Below are positions 18,157-27,419 of a stretch of DNA of 64,000 nt, piece by piece. Source of the stretch: Arthrobacter hankyongi. Lineage in GTDB: Bacteria; Actinomycetota; Actinomycetes; Actinomycetales; Micrococcaceae. The notes below the pieces were generated by a model, which did no database searches, was not told the DNA's origin, and worked only from the letters and a program-made list of their open reading frames with translations. The stretch covers positions 1-64,000 of the forward strand of contig NZ_JAKLTQ010000023.1 of the NCBI RefSeq assembly GCF_022012395.1, in the 5' to 3' direction. Position 1 is the first letter of the stretch. Each line of letters begins with the position of its first letter. Both the position numbers and the translations under genes were made by a program.

Positions 18157-20610
18157 ATGTCGCCCCGCGCTCACGAACAGCTGGTCGCTGTGGCCGGCCG
18201 GAGACTGAAGGTCAGCAATCTGGACAAGGTGCTGTACCCGGAAACGGGCACCACCAAGGCCGATGTCCTGCAGTACCTCGCCGCAGTGGCACCCGTGCTC
18301 ATCCCCCAGGCCGCCTGGCGGCCCGCGACCCGCAAACGCTGGGTGGACGGCGTCGGCACGGCCGGCAAGCCGGGCCATCCGTTCTTCCGCAAGGATCTGG
18401 AGGATTCCGCACCCGAGTGGGTGCCGCGGGCCGAGATCCGCCACAAGGACCACGTCAACACCTATCCGCTGGTGAACGATCCGGCGGTGCTGGCCTGGCT
18501 CGGACAGGTGGCGGCGCTGGAAATCCACGTCCCGCAGTGGCGCTTCGGCCCGGATCTGGTGCCGCGGAACCCGGACCGGCTGGTCCTGGACCTGGACCCG
18601 GGCGAAGGCACCGGCCTGCCGGAATGCGTGGAAGTGGCCCTGCTGTGCCGGGAGATCCTGCAGGGGATGGAGCTCGATGCGGTGCCGGTGACCTCCGGAT
18701 CCAAGGGCATCCACCTGTATGCCCCACTGGATGGCAGGCATACCAGCGCCGAGGTCACCGAGGTCGCGCACGAACTGGCGCGTGCTCTGGAAGCCTCGCA
18801 TCCGACGCTGGTAGTCAGCGACATGAAGAAGGCCCTGCGGACGGGAAAGGTGCTGGTGGACTGGAGCCAGAACAACGGCTCCAAGACCACCGTCTGTCCG
18901 TATTCGCTCCGGGGCCGGCCGCATCCGAACGTGGCGGCACCGCGGACCTGGGCGGAGCTTGAGGATCCGGGCCTGGCGCAGCTGGACTACCGCGACGTCA
19001 TGGAGCGGGTGGCGGCCGGCATCGACCCGATCGCTGCGCAGGGCTGGAGCGGAACGTCCGGCGGGAAGGATGACGGCGTTCCGGCCGGGCACGCTGGCCT
19101 GGATTCCGACCAGCTGGCCAAGTACCGGCGCATGCGGGACGCCGCCAAGACGCCCGAACCGGTCCCCGAAGCCGGCTCCGGCACCGGGCAAAGCCAGGCT
19201 GCCGGCGGCGCACCCAGCTTTGTGATCCAGGAGCACCATGCCCGCAGGCTGCATTGGGACTTCCGGCTGGAGCATTCGGGCGTACTGGTGTCCTGGGCAG
19301 TGCCGAAGGGGCCGCCGCTGGATCCTGAGGAGAACCGGCTGGCGGTGATGACCGAGGACCATCCGCTCGACTACGGCAGCTTCGAGGGCACCATCCCCAA
19401 GGGCGAGTATGGTGCCGGCGTGGTCAGGATCTGGGACAGCGGGACATACGAGCTCGAAAAATGGCGCGAGGGCAAGGAAGTCATTGCCGTCCTGCACGGG
19501 CGCGACGGCGGCGGACTGGGCTCCCTGCCGCGGCGCTACGCGCTGATCAACGCGCCCGGCATGGGGAAATCCGGCAACAACTGGCTGATCCACCTGATGA
19601 AGGACCAGCCGGCCCTCGGCGACCGGGACGAGCCGCGCATCCGGGGGGACCTGCCCGATGCCTCCCCCATGCTCGCCACGACGGGAATCCTGACGGACCT
19701 CGATCCGGAGGAAGACTGGGCCTGCGAGATGAAGTGGGACGGCGTCCGGGTCATCGCCACGGTCCAGGACGGCGCGGTCCGCCTGGTCACCCGCAAGGGT
19801 CTGGACCGGACCGGGACCTACCCGGAACTGCAGGAACTCGCCGGCCTGGTGGACGGCCCGGCGGTCCTCGACGGCGAAATCGTCGCGCTCGCGCCCGGCG
19901 GCCGGCCGGATTTCGGCCGGCTGCAGAACCGGATGAACCTGGCCAAGGATGCGGAGGTCGCCGCCGCCGCCAAAACCACACCGGTGTACCTGATCCTCTT
20001 CGATGCCCTGTACGCGGGCGGCCAGGCCTTGATGCGCTCGGCCTATACGATGCGGCGCCAGGCACTATTCGACACGGTGGCACCGGGACGCTTCGTCCAG
20101 CTGCCCGAAGCCTTCACCGGCACCGCACGGGAAGCCCTGGCCGCCTCGGACCAGCTTGGCCTGGAAGGCATCATCGCAAAGAAGCTGTCGAGCGTTTACC
20201 TGTCCGGCCGGCGCGCCCACACCTGGATCAAGATCAAGAACCAGACCCATCAGGAGGTGGTCGTCGTTGGCTGGCGGCACGGCGCCGGCAACCGCGCCGG
20301 CGGTATCGGATCACTGCTGCTGGCGGTGAACGACGGCGGGCGTCTGGCCTACGCCGGACGGGTAGGCACCGGCTTCAGCAGGGCGGATTTGGACGACGCG
20401 GCGCACCGGCTGGTGCCGCTGGCCCGCAAAACACCGGCCGTGCAGGATGTTCCGGCCGCCGACCAGCGCGACGCCGAATGGGTGTCCCCGCGGCTGGTCG
20501 GCGAGGTGAAGCACACCGGGCGCACCGCCGAGGGCCGGCTGCGGCAGCCGGTCTGGCGCGGCTGGCGGCCGGACAAGGACCCCGGCGAGGTGGCCTGGGA
20601 AGTCCCGTAG
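18157..20610 (+). CDS. ligD: ATP-dependent DNA ligase LigD (POL-PE-LIG)
   Basis: NHEJ multifunctional enzyme of 817 aa. Order of domains: primase-polymerase (about 1-300; catalytic DLDPGEG at about 145), 3'-phosphoesterase (about 345-480; HHARRLHWDFRLEH), ATP-dependent ligase (about 500-817; adenylated lysine in EMKWDGVR at about 526, DGEIVAL, EGIIAKK, WIKIKN). This is the same order as in mycobacterial LigD. Start ATG 18157 has AAAGGAG upstream. Works with the divergent ku product. Confidence 0.96.
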   Translation: MSPRAHEQLVAVAGRRLKVSNLDKVLYPETGTTKADVLQYLAAVAPVLIPQAAWRPATRKRWVDGVGTAGKPGHPFFRKDLEDSAPEWVPRAEIRHKDHVNTYPLVNDPAVLAWLGQVAALEIHVPQWRFGPDLVPRNPDRLVLDLDPGEGTGLPECVEVALLCREILQGMELDAVPVTSGSKGIHLYAPLDGRHTSAEVTEVAHELARALEASHPTLVVSDMKKALRTGKVLVDWSQNNGSKTTVCPYSLRGRPHPNVAAPRTWAELEDPGLAQLDYRDVMERVAAGIDPIAAQGWSGTSGGKDDGVPAGHAGLDSDQLAKYRRMRDAAKTPEPVPEAGSGTGQSQAAGGAPSFVIQEHHARRLHWDFRLEHSGVLVSWAVPKGPPLDPEENRLAVMTEDHPLDYGSFEGTIPKGEYGAGVVRIWDSGTYELEKWREGKEVIAVLHGRDGGGLGSLPRRYALINAPGMGKSGNNWLIHLMKDQPALGDRDEPRIRGDLPDASPMLATTGILTDLDPEEDWACEMKWDGVRVIATVQDGAVRLVTRKGLDRTGTYPELQELAGLVDGPAVLDGEIVALAPGGRPDFGRLQNRMNLAKDAEVAAAAKTTPVYLILFDALYAGGQALMRSAYTMRRQALFDTVAPGRFVQLPEAFTGTAREALAASDQLGLEGIIAKKLSSVYLSGRRAHTWIKIKNQTHQEVVVVGWRHGAGNRAGGIGSLLLAVNDGGRLAYAGRVGTGFSRADLDDAAHRLVPLARKTPAVQDVPAADQRDAEWVSPRLVGEVKHTGRTAEGRLRQPVWRGWRPDKDPGEVAWEVP

Positions 20611-20819
20611 CGGCACCGAAGGGGATGGAATTTCGCGCAGGACCCGGATCACACCTATGAATCGGGTCACATTCATTACCACTGTGTTTCTTGCCCGGCT
20701 CCCGCCTACCACATTCGATCATGTAATTTTGCTCAATCACGGTGGTTCGAATTCATGCACTCGCACTATGCCGCGCCGCCGGTGGCCATGACAGATCTGT
20801 ACGGGAAAGTAGACACCAG

Positions 20820-22502
20820 ATGACACAGGTTCAAGTTGATGCGCCGGACAATCCGGCGTCCGGGGAGAAGACGCTGAAGTCGGCCGGGCATGTGATTGTC
20901 GATTCGCTGGTGGCCCACGGGGTGGAGCGGACCTATGTGGTGCCCGGGGAGTCCTTCCTGGACGTGCTGGACGGGCTGCACCACTCGCAGATCGAGACCG
21001 TTGTCTGCCGGCACGAGGGCGGCGCGGCGTACATGGCCGAGGCCGACGGGAAGATGAACCAGCGCCCCGGGGTCGCGATGGTCACCCGCGGCCCGGGCGC
21101 GGCCAACGCGCACGTGGGCCTGCACACCGCCTGGCAGGACTCCACCCCGATGGTCCTGTTCGTGGGCCTGATCCCGTTCGAGCACCGGGACCGCGAGGCG
21201 TTCCAGGAATTCGACATCAAGGCCTGGTTCGACACCGGCGCCAAGCGCGTGATGGTCCTGGACCACCCCGAACGCGCCTCCGAGATCGTCGCCGAGGCCA
21301 TGTTCGCGGCCATGAGCGGCCGCCCCGGCCCGGTCGTGGTCGGCCTGCCCGAGGACATCATCCGCGAAACCATCGACGCCGCCCTGCACCCGGTGATCCC
21401 CGTCGCGCAGGGCGGAATGACCGTCGCGGACTGGAAGGCCCTGAAGGCGGCCCTGCTCGAGGCCGAGAAGCCGCTCTTCGTCGTCGGCGGCAACGACTGG
21501 ACCGCCGAAGGCGCCACCGCCCTGACCCACTGGCTCGAGGACCACAAGATCGCCGCGGCCGCCGAATGGCGCTGCGAGGGCACCGTGCCCTTCGACTCCC
21601 CCTCCTACGTGGGCCCGATCGGCTACGGGCGGCCCAAACCCACCTACGACCTGCTCGAGGAAACCGACCTGCTGGTCTTCGTCGGCACCGTGCCCGGCGA
21701 TGTGATCACCGACGGCTTCCTGGTCCGCCAGGACTGGTCCAAGAAGAACTTCCTGGTCACCATCGACCCCTCGCTGCGCGGCCGCTCCGGCCCGGTCTCC
21801 CACCAGATCGTGGCCAAACCCGACGTGTTCGTCCGCGACCTGCTCACCATGGAACTGCCCGCCAAGGACTCCTGGCGGGCCTTCACCGAACGGATGCGCA
21901 CCGAACAGGAAAAGTTCGCCGCCCTGCCCCCGGCCGAACCCTCTCCCGGCAAGGCCCGGATGGACACCCTGATCGCCAACCTGGTCCCCACCCTGCCCGG
22001 GGACGCGATGGTCACCCTCGGCGCCGGGGAACACACCAACTGGGCCCACCGCTACTTCCCCACCCAGGCCTACGCCTCGATGCTCTCGGCCCGCAACGGC
22101 TCGATGGGCTACTCCATCCCCTCCGCCGTCGCCGCCTCGCTGGCGAACCCCGGCCGCCGCGTGGTCACCATCGCCGGGGACGGCGAGTTCCTGATGAACG
22201 GCCAGGAACTGGCCACCGCCGCCCAGTACGGGGCCACCCCGTTGGTGATCGTGATGGACAACCAGGAATACGGCACCATCCGCACCCACCAGGAACGCCA
22301 CTACCCGGCACGGATCTCCGGCACCCAGCTGAAAAACCCCGACTTCGCCCTGATGGCCCAGGCCTTCGGCGGCTACGGCATCCGCGTCGAAACCGACGCC
22401 GAAGTCCCCGCCGCCCTCGAAGCAGCACTCAAGGCGATCGACGACGACAAGACCTTCGCCCTGATCCACCTCATCGTGGAGCAGCGGGTCAAGGCCTACT
22501 GA
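20820..22502 (+). CDS. thiamine-diphosphate-dependent enzyme (acetolactate synthase-like)
   Basis: 560 aa of the ThDP decarboxylase/carboligase superfamily: PYR domain with the catalytic glutamate in VVCRHEGGAA (about 63), central Rossmann-like domain, and PP domain with GDGEFLMNGQ...VMDNQEYG (ThDP/Mg site, about 458-490). It is a clear paralogue of the protein at 47524-49218. Codons are almost all C- or G-ending, suggesting high expression. ATG 20820 is chosen; 26 upstream codons are open but unlikely. The substrate is unknown: not a classical biosynthetic IlvB, since no regulatory subunit follows. Confidence 0.85.
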   Translation: MTQVQVDAPDNPASGEKTLKSAGHVIVDSLVAHGVERTYVVPGESFLDVLDGLHHSQIETVVCRHEGGAAYMAEADGKMNQRPGVAMVTRGPGAANAHVGLHTAWQDSTPMVLFVGLIPFEHRDREAFQEFDIKAWFDTGAKRVMVLDHPERASEIVAEAMFAAMSGRPGPVVVGLPEDIIRETIDAALHPVIPVAQGGMTVADWKALKAALLEAEKPLFVVGGNDWTAEGATALTHWLEDHKIAAAAEWRCEGTVPFDSPSYVGPIGYGRPKPTYDLLEETDLLVFVGTVPGDVITDGFLVRQDWSKKNFLVTIDPSLRGRSGPVSHQIVAKPDVFVRDLLTMELPAKDSWRAFTERMRTEQEKFAALPPAEPSPGKARMDTLIANLVPTLPGDAMVTLGAGEHTNWAHRYFPTQAYASMLSARNGSMGYSIPSAVAASLANPGRRVVTIAGDGEFLMNGQELATAAQYGATPLVIVMDNQEYGTIRTHQERHYPARISGTQLKNPDFALMAQAFGGYGIRVETDAEVPAALEAALKAIDDDKTFALIHLIVEQRVKAY

Positions 22503-22526
22503 CGCCTCCGGCCGCACCCGACAGCA

Positions 22527-22561
22527 CAGCGGGACCCCCTCCGGTGGAGGGGGTCCCGCTG
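22527..22561 (+). terminator. intrinsic terminator between convergent genes
   Basis: Perfect 16-bp stem (22527-22542 with 22546-22561), 3-nt loop, followed by TTTCC on the plus strand. It separates the ThDP enzyme from the convergent osmoprotectant operon and may serve both. Confidence 0.85.
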
Positions 22562-22589
22562 TTTCCGCGCGTCCGCGGCGGGCCGGGCG

Positions 22590-23624
22590 TCAGCGCTGGG
22601 CGTCGCTGAGGAAGCCCTGCTCCTTCATCCATTCGAAGGCAACGTCCGCCGGCTCCTGCCCCTCGACGTCGACCTTCAGGTTCAGCTTCCGCATGGTCCG
22701 GTCCGTCAGCAGCGGCGACATCTGCTCGAAGATCCCCGCCAGCTGCGGATGCGCCGCCAGCGTCCGGGAGTTGAAGACCGGCGCCACGTTGTAGGCCGGG
22801 AAGAACTGCTGATCATCCTTCAGCACGGTCAGTCCGAGCGCGTCGATCCGGCCGTCCGTGGCGTAGACCTCCCCGAAGGTGCACTGGCCGCTGTCGGTGG
22901 CAGTGTAAAGGGCCCCGACATCGTAGACGCCGATATTGCCTTCCGGAACACCGCTGGCCGATCCGCGGTCCAAACCGTAATGCTTGAGCATTGGTCCGAA
23001 GCCGTCAGGCCGGGAATTGAATTCCGGCTCGACGCAGAAGGTGCGCTGGTCCACCGGCAGCTTGGCGATGTCCGAGAGCTTGCTCAGGCCGTACTTCTTC
23101 GCTGTTTCGTTCGTGACGGACAGGGCATAGGTGTTGTTCAGCGGTGCCTTGGCACCCCAGGTCAGCCCGTTCGCCAGGTCCTCGTCGTGAACCGCCTGCC
23201 ACTGGGCCTTCTGGTCCGGGATGCCGGAGTCGTGCCCCATGAAGGACAGCCAGGCCGTCCCGGTGTATTCCCAGATGATGTCCGCCTTGCCGGCGAGCAT
23301 CAGCGACCGGGTGGGCTGGCTGCCCGGAACATTGCTGAGGTCCGAGACCTCGAAGCCGGCTGCCTGGGCAGCGAGCACAGCCATCTTGGCCAGGATCAGG
23401 CTTTCAGTATTGTTCCGGCCGGTGACCTTCACCGGAACGCCTTCGGCGCCTGGTACCGGCTGGATGCTGCCCGGCGCCGCCTCCGGCACGTAGGACGCCG
23501 CCGGGGCCAGCCCGCAGCCGGACAATAGCAGGGCGGCGGCGGCCAGCAGGCCCACTGTTCCGGCCCGCCGCCGGCCGGCAGCCTTGGATGATCGCGCCCG
23601 GCGGTTCAACAAAGAGTCCAGCAT
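22590..23624 (-). CDS. osmoprotectant ABC transporter substrate-binding lipoprotein (OpuCC/ProX type)
   Basis: 344 aa. Signal sequence with an unusually long basic N-region (RRARSSKAAGRRR), hydrophobic core and lipobox LLSGCG (Cys at about 37), so a lipid-anchored extracytoplasmic receptor. The body resembles glycine betaine/choline/carnitine-binding OpuAC-type proteins (IIWEYTGTAWL, EFNSRPDGF). Last gene of a four-gene operon; it starts directly after the preceding permease stop. Confidence 0.88.
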   Translation of the reverse strand: MLDSLLNRRARSSKAAGRRRAGTVGLLAAAALLLSGCGLAPAASYVPEAAPGSIQPVPGAEGVPVKVTGRNNTESLILAKMAVLAAQAAGFEVSDLSNVPGSQPTRSLMLAGKADIIWEYTGTAWLSFMGHDSGIPDQKAQWQAVHDEDLANGLTWGAKAPLNNTYALSVTNETAKKYGLSKLSDIAKLPVDQRTFCVEPEFNSRPDGFGPMLKHYGLDRGSASGVPEGNIGVYDVGALYTATDSGQCTFGEVYATDGRIDALGLTVLKDDQQFFPAYNVAPVFNSRTLAAHPQLAGIFEQMSPLLTDRTMRKLNLKVDVEGQEPADVAFEWMKEQGFLSDAQR

Positions 23625-24470
23625 CTACAGTCCTTTCGGCCGGGCCAGGTGTTCAACCACCCGTCCCGCCCAGTCAATAAACAGCGCCAGCAATGCCACC
23701 AGTACCGCCCCGGCAACCAGGACGGCCGGCAGGTTCAGCTGAACGCCCGTGGTGATCAGCAGCCCCAGTCCGCCGCCGTTGACAAAGGCGGCCAGAGCGG
23801 CGGTTCCCACCAACAGCACTAGAGCGGTACGGATGCCGGCCAGCATGACCGGCACGGCCATGGGCAGCTCCACCTTGAACAGGACCGCGGCAGCGCTCAT
23901 GCCCATGCCGCGTCCGGCTTCGACCAGCCGCTGGTCCACCTGCTGCAGGCCCACCATGGTATTCCGGAGCACGGGCAGCACGCCGTACAGGACCAGGGCC
24001 AGCAAGGCGGCCCGGAACCCGAAGCCCAGCCAGAAGGCGAACAGCACGACCAGTCCGATCGAGGGTGCAGCCTGGCCGATATTGGCGACCGCAAGGACCG
24101 GGCCGGTCAGGAAGCGCAGCCGCGGCCGGGTCAGCGCAATCCCCAGCGGAATGGCCACCAGCAGCACGATGACGGCGGACAGCAGCGTCAGCTGCAGATG
24201 CTCGACGGTATGAGTCCAGAGCGCCGCGGGTGCCAGGGTGGTCAGCTCCGTCGGCGACAGCGGCGCGGTGAGCAGCCAGGTGATCACCGCGAGCAGCACC
24301 ACCACGATGCCCACCAGCTGGAAGATCAGGCCGCGCCAGGATCGCCACGCCGTGCCGGCCTCGAGACCGGCGTCCGCTGCCGCGGCGGTCCCGCCGTCCA
24401 GCTCCGCGGTGTCCAGTTCCGGCGCCTGGGGCGCCGCAGTGGACCCGGCGAATGCCCCGGGGCCCTTCAC
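23625..24470 (-). CDS. osmoprotectant ABC transporter permease
   Basis: 281 aa. After a soluble Ala/Gly-rich N-terminus (about 1-45) come six membrane segments and the ABC permease EAA-like loop VEAGRGMGMSAAAVLFKVELP. Similar to OpuCB/OpuCD. It overlaps the ATPase gene by 4 bp (ATGA). The substrate class is quaternary amines such as glycine betaine, inferred from the operon. Confidence 0.87.
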   Translation of the reverse strand: MKGPGAFAGSTAAPQAPELDTAELDGGTAAAADAGLEAGTAWRSWRGLIFQLVGIVVVLLAVITWLLTAPLSPTELTTLAPAALWTHTVEHLQLTLLSAVIVLLVAIPLGIALTRPRLRFLTGPVLAVANIGQAAPSIGLVVLFAFWLGFGFRAALLALVLYGVLPVLRNTMVGLQQVDQRLVEAGRGMGMSAAAVLFKVELPMAVPVMLAGIRTALVLLVGTAALAAFVNGGGLGLLITTGVQLNLPAVLVAGAVLVALLALFIDWAGRVVEHLARPKGL

Positions 24471-25744
24471 CGGCCCGCCTGTTCGCCGCCGGCACCGGTC
24501 CCGGCCGCCGCCGTCGTCTGGAGGCTGCCGGTATTGATTCCCACCGGGGCGTTCTCGGGCTCGATCGCCGCCAGTTCGTGGGCCTTGTTGATGGCGTCCA
24601 TCACCGTTCCCACATCGATGACGCCCTGGAAGGTTTCGCGCCGTCCGGTCACCAGCGCCGCCCCGGCACTGGACACGAGCATGGTGTCCAGGGCGTCATT
24701 GAGCGTGGCGCGCATGCCGACTACCGGAAGCTGCGGGTCGGCCGCGGCGCTGATGGTCTCCATCCGGCCGAGCTGGCGCCGCGACGGCCATTGCAGGGGC
24801 CGGCCGCGGTCGTCGACGATGACGGCATGGCCGTGTCCGGCCGCAGTGATGCGTTCCAGGACGTCGGCCGCCCGCTCCCCCGGCCGGCCGATGATTGCTT
24901 CGGCCAGGTCCACGTCGCTGACCCGGGACAAGGTCAGCTGCTTCAGCCCCGCGCCGGAGCCGATGAAGTTCTCCACGAACTCGTTGGCCGGGTCGGCCAG
25001 CAGCCGTTCGGGCGTGTCGTACTGGACCAACTGTGCTCCGGCGTCGAACACGGCAATCCAGTCGCCCAGCTTGACCGCTTCGTCGAAGTCATGGGTGACG
25101 CAGACGATGGTCTTGTGCAGTTCGGACTGGATCTGCAGCATCTCGTCCTGCAGGCGTTGGCGGGTAATGGGATCCACGGCGCCGAAGGGCTCGTCCATCA
25201 GCAGGACGGGCGGGTCCGCGGCCAGGGCCCGGGCCACGCCGACCCGCTGCTGCTGTCCGCCGGAGAGCTCCTTCGGGAAGCGGTTCCGGTAGATGGCCGG
25301 ATCCAGCGACACCATCTCCAGCAGCTCGTCCACGCGGGCGGCAATGCGCGCCTTGTCCCAGCCGAGCATCTTCGGCACGATCGCAATGTTGGCGGCCACG
25401 CTCAGGTGCGGGAACAGACCGCCGGCCTGGATCACGTAGCCGATCTTGCGGCGCAGCTCGTCACCGTTCATCCGGGTGACGTCCTCGCCATTGATGATGA
25501 TGCTGCCTTCGGTCGGTTCGATCAGCCGGTTGATCATCTTCAGTGTGGTGGTCTTGCCACAGCCGGACGGGCCGACGAACATCACCATTTTCCCGGCCGG
25601 AATTTCCAGCGTGAGGCCGTCGACGGCAGGCCGTTTCTGGCCCGGATACCGCTTGGTGACCTGGTCCAGCAGGATGCTGGCGCCGGTGACGCCTTCCGGG
25701 CGTGCGGCCGGAGCGGGAGTGGAAGTAATGACGGATTCAGACAC
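24467..25744 (-). CDS. osmoprotectant ABC transporter ATP-binding protein with CBS domains
   Basis: 425 aa. Walker A GPSGCGKTT (about 58-66), signature LSGGQQQRVGVARAL, Walker B VLLMDEPFGAVD, H-loop CVTHDFDEA. The C-terminal ~150 residues (about 265-390) form two CBS motifs, the part that senses ionic strength in OpuA/OpuC-type ATPases. It overlaps the upstream permease gene by 8 bp. Confidence 0.92.
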   Translation of the reverse strand: MSESVITSTPAPAARPEGVTGASILLDQVTKRYPGQKRPAVDGLTLEIPAGKMVMFVGPSGCGKTTTLKMINRLIEPTEGSIIINGEDVTRMNGDELRRKIGYVIQAGGLFPHLSVAANIAIVPKMLGWDKARIAARVDELLEMVSLDPAIYRNRFPKELSGGQQQRVGVARALAADPPVLLMDEPFGAVDPITRQRLQDEMLQIQSELHKTIVCVTHDFDEAVKLGDWIAVFDAGAQLVQYDTPERLLADPANEFVENFIGSGAGLKQLTLSRVSDVDLAEAIIGRPGERAADVLERITAAGHGHAVIVDDRGRPLQWPSRRQLGRMETISAAADPQLPVVGMRATLNDALDTMLVSSAGAALVTGRRETFQGVIDVGTVMDAINKAHELAAIEPENAPVGINTGSLQTTAAAGTGAGGEQAGR

Positions 25745-26378
25745 GGATACCTCGCGGGGTCGTCAGCCGGCCGAGGCCGACCAGAAGGAAATCAAGAATG
25801 AGGGCCAGGATGATGATGCCGCCGACGCCGGTCACGACGGACTCCAGCGCGTTGGCACCGCCGAGCCGGGACAGGCCGGAGAAGATGAAACCGCCCAGCC
25901 CGGGCCCGAGGGCATAGGCGGTGATGGCGGCGATGCCCATCACCATCTGGGCCGAAACGCGCACTCCGGCGAGGATGACCGGCCAGGCCATCGGCAGTTC
26001 CACCTGGACCAGGGTGCGCAGCCGGCTCATGCCAATGCCGCGGGCGGCCTCAACCACGCTGGGGCTGATTCCGGACAGGCCGACGACGGCGTTGCGCAGG
26101 ATCGGCAGCATGGCATAGAACGCGACCACGATCACCGCCTGGGTCACGCCGAAGCCAAAGGGCGCGACCAGCAGCCCGATCAGGGCAAATGAGGGAATGG
26201 TCAGCCCGATGGCGGACACGGAATTGGCCGCGGAGACCATCGCCTTGTTCCGGTACACCAAGGTGGCGATCAGTACCGCCAGGATGGTGGCCAGGATCAG
26301 GCACTGCACCACCAGGCTGAAATGCTGCCAGCCGGCGAACAGGATAGGCCTGAGCCTGTCCGATAAGAAATCCACCAC
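25737..26378 (-). CDS. osmoprotectant ABC transporter permease
   Basis: 213 aa, five to six membrane segments and the ABC loop VEAARGIGMSRLRTLVQVELP. This compact form lacks the N-terminal extension of the second permease; together they form the transmembrane heterodimer. First gene of the operon; start GTG 26378 with GAGGAAGAGAG upstream. A 16-bp-period direct repeat lies just upstream. Confidence 0.88.
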   Translation of the reverse strand: MVDFLSDRLRPILFAGWQHFSLVVQCLILATILAVLIATLVYRNKAMVSAANSVSAIGLTIPSFALIGLLVAPFGFGVTQAVIVVAFYAMLPILRNAVVGLSGISPSVVEAARGIGMSRLRTLVQVELPMAWPVILAGVRVSAQMVMGIAAITAYALGPGLGGFIFSGLSRLGGANALESVVTGVGGIIILALILDFLLVGLGRLTTPRGIRV

Positions 26379-26779
26379 AAATAAGCTCTCTTCCTCACTA
26401 GTTACGCATCCATCCAGTTACACATCCATGCCGGCTATCTGCCCGGTACTGCGGCCCGGGCAGCGCTGAGCGGCCGGCGCGCGGCGCATTTTGGGCGCGC
26501 ACGACCTGGGCGCAGGTAGTTTTCACCGGTGCGGTGAAGCCGCCGACGGGCGATGCATTCCCGCACCGCGGGGAGGCCATTGCGGCGCAAAGGCGCCGTG
26601 CCAGCGCGTCATTCAGGACGCTGCTCGGGGCGCTTCCGCCGGCACAATGTTGGCGGAAGGCCCTCATCCATCCTACCTGCTGTCCCGGGATGCCAAGCCC
26701 AGTGAAACAAAACGCCTGATCAGACGCACGAAACCAGTTACCCGATGCACGAATCCGTGCCGGGCCGTACGCTCGTGCC
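26379..26779. other. intergenic region between opu operon and yciO-type gene
   Basis: Divergent upstream region of about 400 bp. It holds the direct repeat at 26400-26427. Small open frames occur but none has a convincing ribosome-binding site or recognisable protein, so I call no gene. Confidence 0.5.
26400..26427. repeat. 12-bp tandem direct repeat upstream of osmoprotectant operon
   Basis: AGTTACGCATCC (26400-26411) and AGTTACACATCC (26416-26427) differ at one base and are spaced at 16 bp. They sit 22 bp upstream of the first permease gene and could bind a regulator or contain the operon's -10 region. Confidence 0.45.
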
Positions 26780-27400
26780 ATGGCCAGATTCTTCGACGTC
26801 CACCCTCAGGATCCCCAGCCGCGCACCATCGGCCGGATCGTCGAGCTGTTGCAGGCCGGCGGATTGATCGCCTACCCCACGGACTCGTGCTACGCCCTCG
26901 GCGCGCAACTGGGCAACAAGGAGGCGCTGGACCGGATCCGGACAATCCGCCAGCTCGACGACAAGCACCACTTCACGCTGGTCTGCAAGGACTTCGCCCA
27001 ACTGGGGCAGTTCGTCAATATCGACAACAAGATCTTCCGCAGCATCAAGGCCGCCACGCCCGGCGCCTACACCTTCATCCTGCCGGCCACCAAGGAAGTG
27101 CCCCGCCGGATGCTCCATCCGAAAAAGAAGACCGTCGGCGTCAGGATTCCAAACCACCGGGTCGTCCGGGCCCTGCTGGACGGCCTCGGGGAACCGCTGC
27201 TGTCCAGCACCCTACTGCTGCCCGGCGAGGAGACAGCGCTCACCGAGGGCTGGGAGATCAAGGAGCGGCTCGACCACCAAGTGGATGCCGTGGTGGATTC
27301 CGGCGAGTGCGGTCCCGACCCAACCACAGTGGTGGACTTCTCCAGCGGCTACCCGGAGATCGTACGCCGCGGGGCCGGGGACCCCGCCCCGTTCGAGTAG
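26780..27400 (+). CDS. YciO/YrdC/Sua5-family protein
   Basis: 206 aa with the YrdC-like RNA/nucleotide-binding fold (GGLIAYPTDSCYALG, LDDKHHFTLVCKD, PGAYTFILPATKEVPRR, VGVRIPNHRV). The sequence is of the YciO subtype rather than the TsaC/Sua5 type that makes threonylcarbamoyl-AMP for tRNA t6A, so a direct t6A role is uncertain. ATG 26780 has no Shine-Dalgarno sequence; TACGCT lies 7 bp upstream, consistent with a leaderless mRNA. Confidence 0.87.
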   Translation: MARFFDVHPQDPQPRTIGRIVELLQAGGLIAYPTDSCYALGAQLGNKEALDRIRTIRQLDDKHHFTLVCKDFAQLGQFVNIDNKIFRSIKAATPGAYTFILPATKEVPRRMLHPKKKTVGVRIPNHRVVRALLDGLGEPLLSSTLLLPGEETALTEGWEIKERLDHQVDAVVDSGECGPDPTTVVDFSSGYPEIVRRGAGDPAPFE

Positions 27401-27419
27401 CGGCAGGCTTCTTGAGTGG

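Noticed and set aside
20735-20765. GGTTCGAATTC resembling a tRNA T-loop
   Set aside because: No pairing T-stem, anticodon arm or acceptor stem can be drawn around it.
20766-22517. 583-codon minus-strand frame opposite the ThDP enzyme
   Set aside because: Gly/Asp/Val/His-rich shadow produced by strong codon bias; the plus-strand frame has the complete ThDP motifs.
26398-26781. 127-codon minus-strand frame between opu and the YciO-type gene
   Set aside because: No RBS, irregular composition and no family; it covers the promoter region of both neighbours.
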